DNA from: Siphlonurus alternatus
Lineage: Eukaryota; Arthropoda; Insecta; Ephemeroptera; Siphlonuridae
DNA length: 64,000 nt
Reading direction: 5' to 3'
Assembly: GCA_949825025.1 (NCBI GenBank)
Contig: OX463785.1
Span: 9,735,971-9,799,970, forward strand
A model generated the notes under the pieces. That model searched no databases and was not told the origin of the DNA. It saw nothing but the letters and a program-made list of their open reading frames with translations. Below, one piece after another: positions 61,652 through 64,000 of this stretch. The position numbers and the translations under genes are program-made. How positions within the stretch are numbered: the first letter of the stretch is position 1; every line of letters starts with the position of its first letter.

Positions 61652-61778
61652 ATGTCGCACCAGAAGAGTCAAAGCTTCCTGGGCACAGCCCCTGTGTCCC
61701 ATCTGGACCATATGTGCTCCCTAGACATTGACTCCAAGCTCAACTACATCAGGCTCTCGGGAATCATCTGCACCATCG
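61652..61778 (+). CDS. PyK: pyruvate kinase, first coding exon (gene continues beyond the window)
   Basis: Catalyses the last step of glycolysis, phosphoenolpyruvate plus ADP to pyruvate plus ATP, in the cytosol. Only the first coding exon (127 bp) is in the window; it ends in phase 1 at a GTAAGC donor and no further exon was found up to 64000. The translation has LDHMCSLDIDSKLNYIRLSG and IICTIG, matching the N-terminus of animal pyruvate kinases (the L.HMC.LDID and GIICTIGPAS regions). The ATG follows a TCTACAG acceptor directly, so the 5' UTR comes from an upstream exon. The catalytic barrel lies outside the window and cannot be judged. The first intron exceeds 2.2 kb and contains a truncated palindromic element. 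Confidence 0.9.
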
Positions 61779-64000
61779 GTAAGCATCACAACTATAGTAA
61801 AAATCGTTACCCAATTTGTTGTTAGGTAATTTTGAGTACAGGAGATGTGGTGTCGTCAAAAGTAAATAGCAGTGTATGGATAAGAAAAACTCGATACCGG
61901 TATAAGGTAAACCTAATTTCCTGGGTCCCTTGACTTTAAGTACAGCAATGAAGTATCGACCTCAATTTTTTTTTATTGCAGAAATGGATAGAGCGTGCAA
62001 AGTTATGATGCCCTGATTTTTTTCAGATTTTTTAAAGCCCGGGTAACTATTTTTAAAAAATGATTGAAAGTTCTTTTTGTGACGTCACGAGACGCCGCTC
62101 CTTAAGAAAAAGATAGGACTTGCCGCCTCGTGACATTACAAGTTTTTACTGTATGGTTAACTTACAATGGAAATACTTAACTTATAATGGACTGCCTAAC
62201 GCAACTCTAAATATACCCTCATTGTAACTGGCTACAAAAAATTAATTTGCCATCTTCATATTTATTTATTTTATTCCACCCAAATACATATTGCATATAG
62301 GACACAATAGAAAAAAAGGGGTGGGGATAACATACAAAGCATCAATGACACTATATCACAAATAAATGTGGCAGTTATCCTTAATTAATATTTATACTAT
62401 TTACAATAATTTTTAGCTATCATATGCTCAAGTCAAATTATAATAAAATATACTACATGTACTATGTATTTTTCAACAGAAAATGTTCCTTTGCATATAT
62501 AGTAGTTTAGTCTGGCAATAAACCTTGTTATTTTTGTCAATGCAATAAAACATAAGTCCTAACAGAGAAAATAAAAGGTATAAGTACATATTTTTTATGT
62601 AGAGTTACAATGGATAGTTGATGGGAATAATTTGAACTCTGCTTAAATTTTTCTACTGATCAAAATGTGTTATGTGCCCACTTAAAAAATATAAAATGAT
62701 ACAAAGTTCATACTCTTCTGATAGTTTGCTTCAAATTTTTTAAATTTGTTGATTTATTTTACCTAGATAATTTTTTTTTAATAATGTGAGTTTTTATTTC
62801 TTTCAAAAGAGTATGATGTAAGAAAAGGTTAAATTTCAGACAAATTATGATGCAAGAAGAGTTGATACCAGTATTATGCAGTTATAAGAATTAGGAAACT
62901 AACTAGAGGGACTATGAAAAAAAATTACATAACAAAATATCAAATTTTGCTTATCACTTTGGTGAAAATTATGATTTTATTATTAGTATTATTTATTTAT
63001 TTATTACTTTTAGATTTGAAGTGAAATTTGCAAATTTCTATCACAAATCTAGCATTTGAAAAAGTGCTAATTTTCTTAAAATAACAAATATTAAGAAATA
63101 AACTATAGAAGAAAAAATTAATTAATTTTGACATCAACTTGGTAGATGTCAAAAATGGTGTCAAGTCTTAAAGGTCAAAGAGGTCATGCATGTTACATGC
63201 ATGTTACAAGCATGAGTGTGAAATGTTTACTTATATTTTATTGTTATTGATTATGAGGTTGATCTTTCATTAGAGTAAATTAAATATTTATAATTTTATA
63301 TAATACAAGAAGATGACAAATAAAACAAATAACCAGCAAGACTTTGCAAATTGAGAAACTTGATTTGTCACTTTATATACAATAGTTTGAAACTAAATAA
63401 TATCTACCTAATGTACCAGTATTACTGACAAAATTAACAATAAATAAAAAATAAAATAAAAATCACTGATATAAAATACCGTTTATGAAGCAAATTTTAG
63501 TGTTGCGTCAAAGTTTGATAAACCTCTGTGTAATTGAGACAAATTTTTGAATTAATTGTCCTACATTACATTACTTTAAAAAATGTAATAAAAAAATACA
63601 GTCATGGGGGGAGAAATGTAGATGTAGTTATGAACAACAGAGGCTGAAACGTACATGCAGTAATTATTTTTTTTAGCAAAAATATGAAGAACTAATTTAT
63701 TTGTTATGTTTTTAGCACATATTTGAAATATTAAAAGTGACAATTTATATAATAATACATATTTAAATTAGATTAGTGTATAGAATATATATGACAAGAT
63801 CTATGTTTGTATTGTGATTTTAATTAAAAACTGTATACTGCCAAATGATCAAATAAATATTTCTAATTTCTATTTCTAATTTCTAATATTAGTGTATGGT
63901 GATAAATAAATTACATGTGATCAAAATAAAACTGGTACTTCAGCTCTCACCATTTCTCCTCCCATCAGCTGTAGTTTTTGCATCTTATCAATATGTAATT
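61779..64000. other. first intron of pyruvate kinase (open at the right edge)
   Basis: AT-rich sequence with a truncated family 2 element at 61949-62141. No exon with the expected continuation (GPAS...) was seen. The rest shows no recognisable feature. Confidence 0.65.
61949..62141. mobile_element. palindromic MITE family 2, truncated copy
   Basis: Left arm and first TGACGTCA (62080-62087) as in 11409-11735. The copy stops within the second central half after GCCGCCTCGTGAC; the right arm is absent. Confidence 0.8.

Noticed and set aside
1..64000. tRNA, full rRNA genes, CRISPR arrays or prokaryotic operons
   Set aside because: No cloverleaf or tandem direct-repeat/spacer pattern was seen. 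The only rRNA-like sequence is the 5S-derived head of SINEs, which lacks the full 5S gene structure.

Overview
This is an AT-rich (roughly two-thirds A+T by eye), intron-containing nuclear genome window from an animal, most likely an arthropod and probably an insect. Reasons: GT-AG introns throughout, GC-rich exons in AT-rich introns, animal gene families (MESD, CRPPA/ISPD, galactose-3-O-sulfotransferase, MOZART1, V-ATPase subunit F, M1 aminopeptidases), 5S rRNA-derived SINEs and many small palindromic (MITE-like) elements. The species cannot be named from the sequence alone. All gene models were built by hand from splice signals and reading phase, and each complete model closes in frame.

Layout. 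(1) 1-5510: gene-poor flank with one unexplained ORF, a local duplication and one MITE. (2) 5511-17938, minus strand: aminopeptidase N-like gene APN-1, 17 coding exons, 952 residues. (3) 20948-23522, plus strand: a galactose-3-O-sulfotransferase-like gene, 4 exons, 372 residues, lying between the two aminopeptidases. (4) 26101-38476, minus strand: paralogue APN-2, 18 coding exons, 951 residues. (5) 38477-41582: intergenic, with an almost perfect ~185-bp-arm palindrome and a 5S-derived SINE. (6) 41583-46335, plus strand: MESD/Boca, the ER chaperone of LDL-receptor-family proteins, whose last intron holds a three-level transposon nest. (7) 47696-47977, minus strand: MOZART1, divergent from (8) V-ATPase subunit F, 48874-51032, plus strand. 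(9) 52938-58756, minus strand: CRPPA/ISPD cytidylyltransferase, 6 exons, 396 residues, with an antisense retrotransposon reverse-transcriptase fragment in an intron. (10) 61652 to beyond the right edge, plus strand: first exon of pyruvate kinase.

The genes do not form one pathway. The aminopeptidase pair is the only functional cluster: both products are predicted to be secreted, catalytically intact M1 zinc peptidases without a visible C-terminal anchor. Several other genes act in the secretory or glycosylation pathway (sulfotransferase, MESD, CRPPA, V-ATPase), but that is probably coincidental.

The most unusual observations are: a patchwork of nearly identical and strongly diverged exons between the two aminopeptidases, although their introns are mostly unalignable; a captured DEP-domain (DEPDC1-like) exon fragment arranged head-to-head in a palindrome; 5S rRNA-headed SINEs with two different tails; a hAT element with a perfect 8-bp target duplication nested in a MITE inside the MESD intron and itself carrying another palindrome; and the repeated presence of the CRE core TGACGTCA in sequence-unrelated palindromic repeats.
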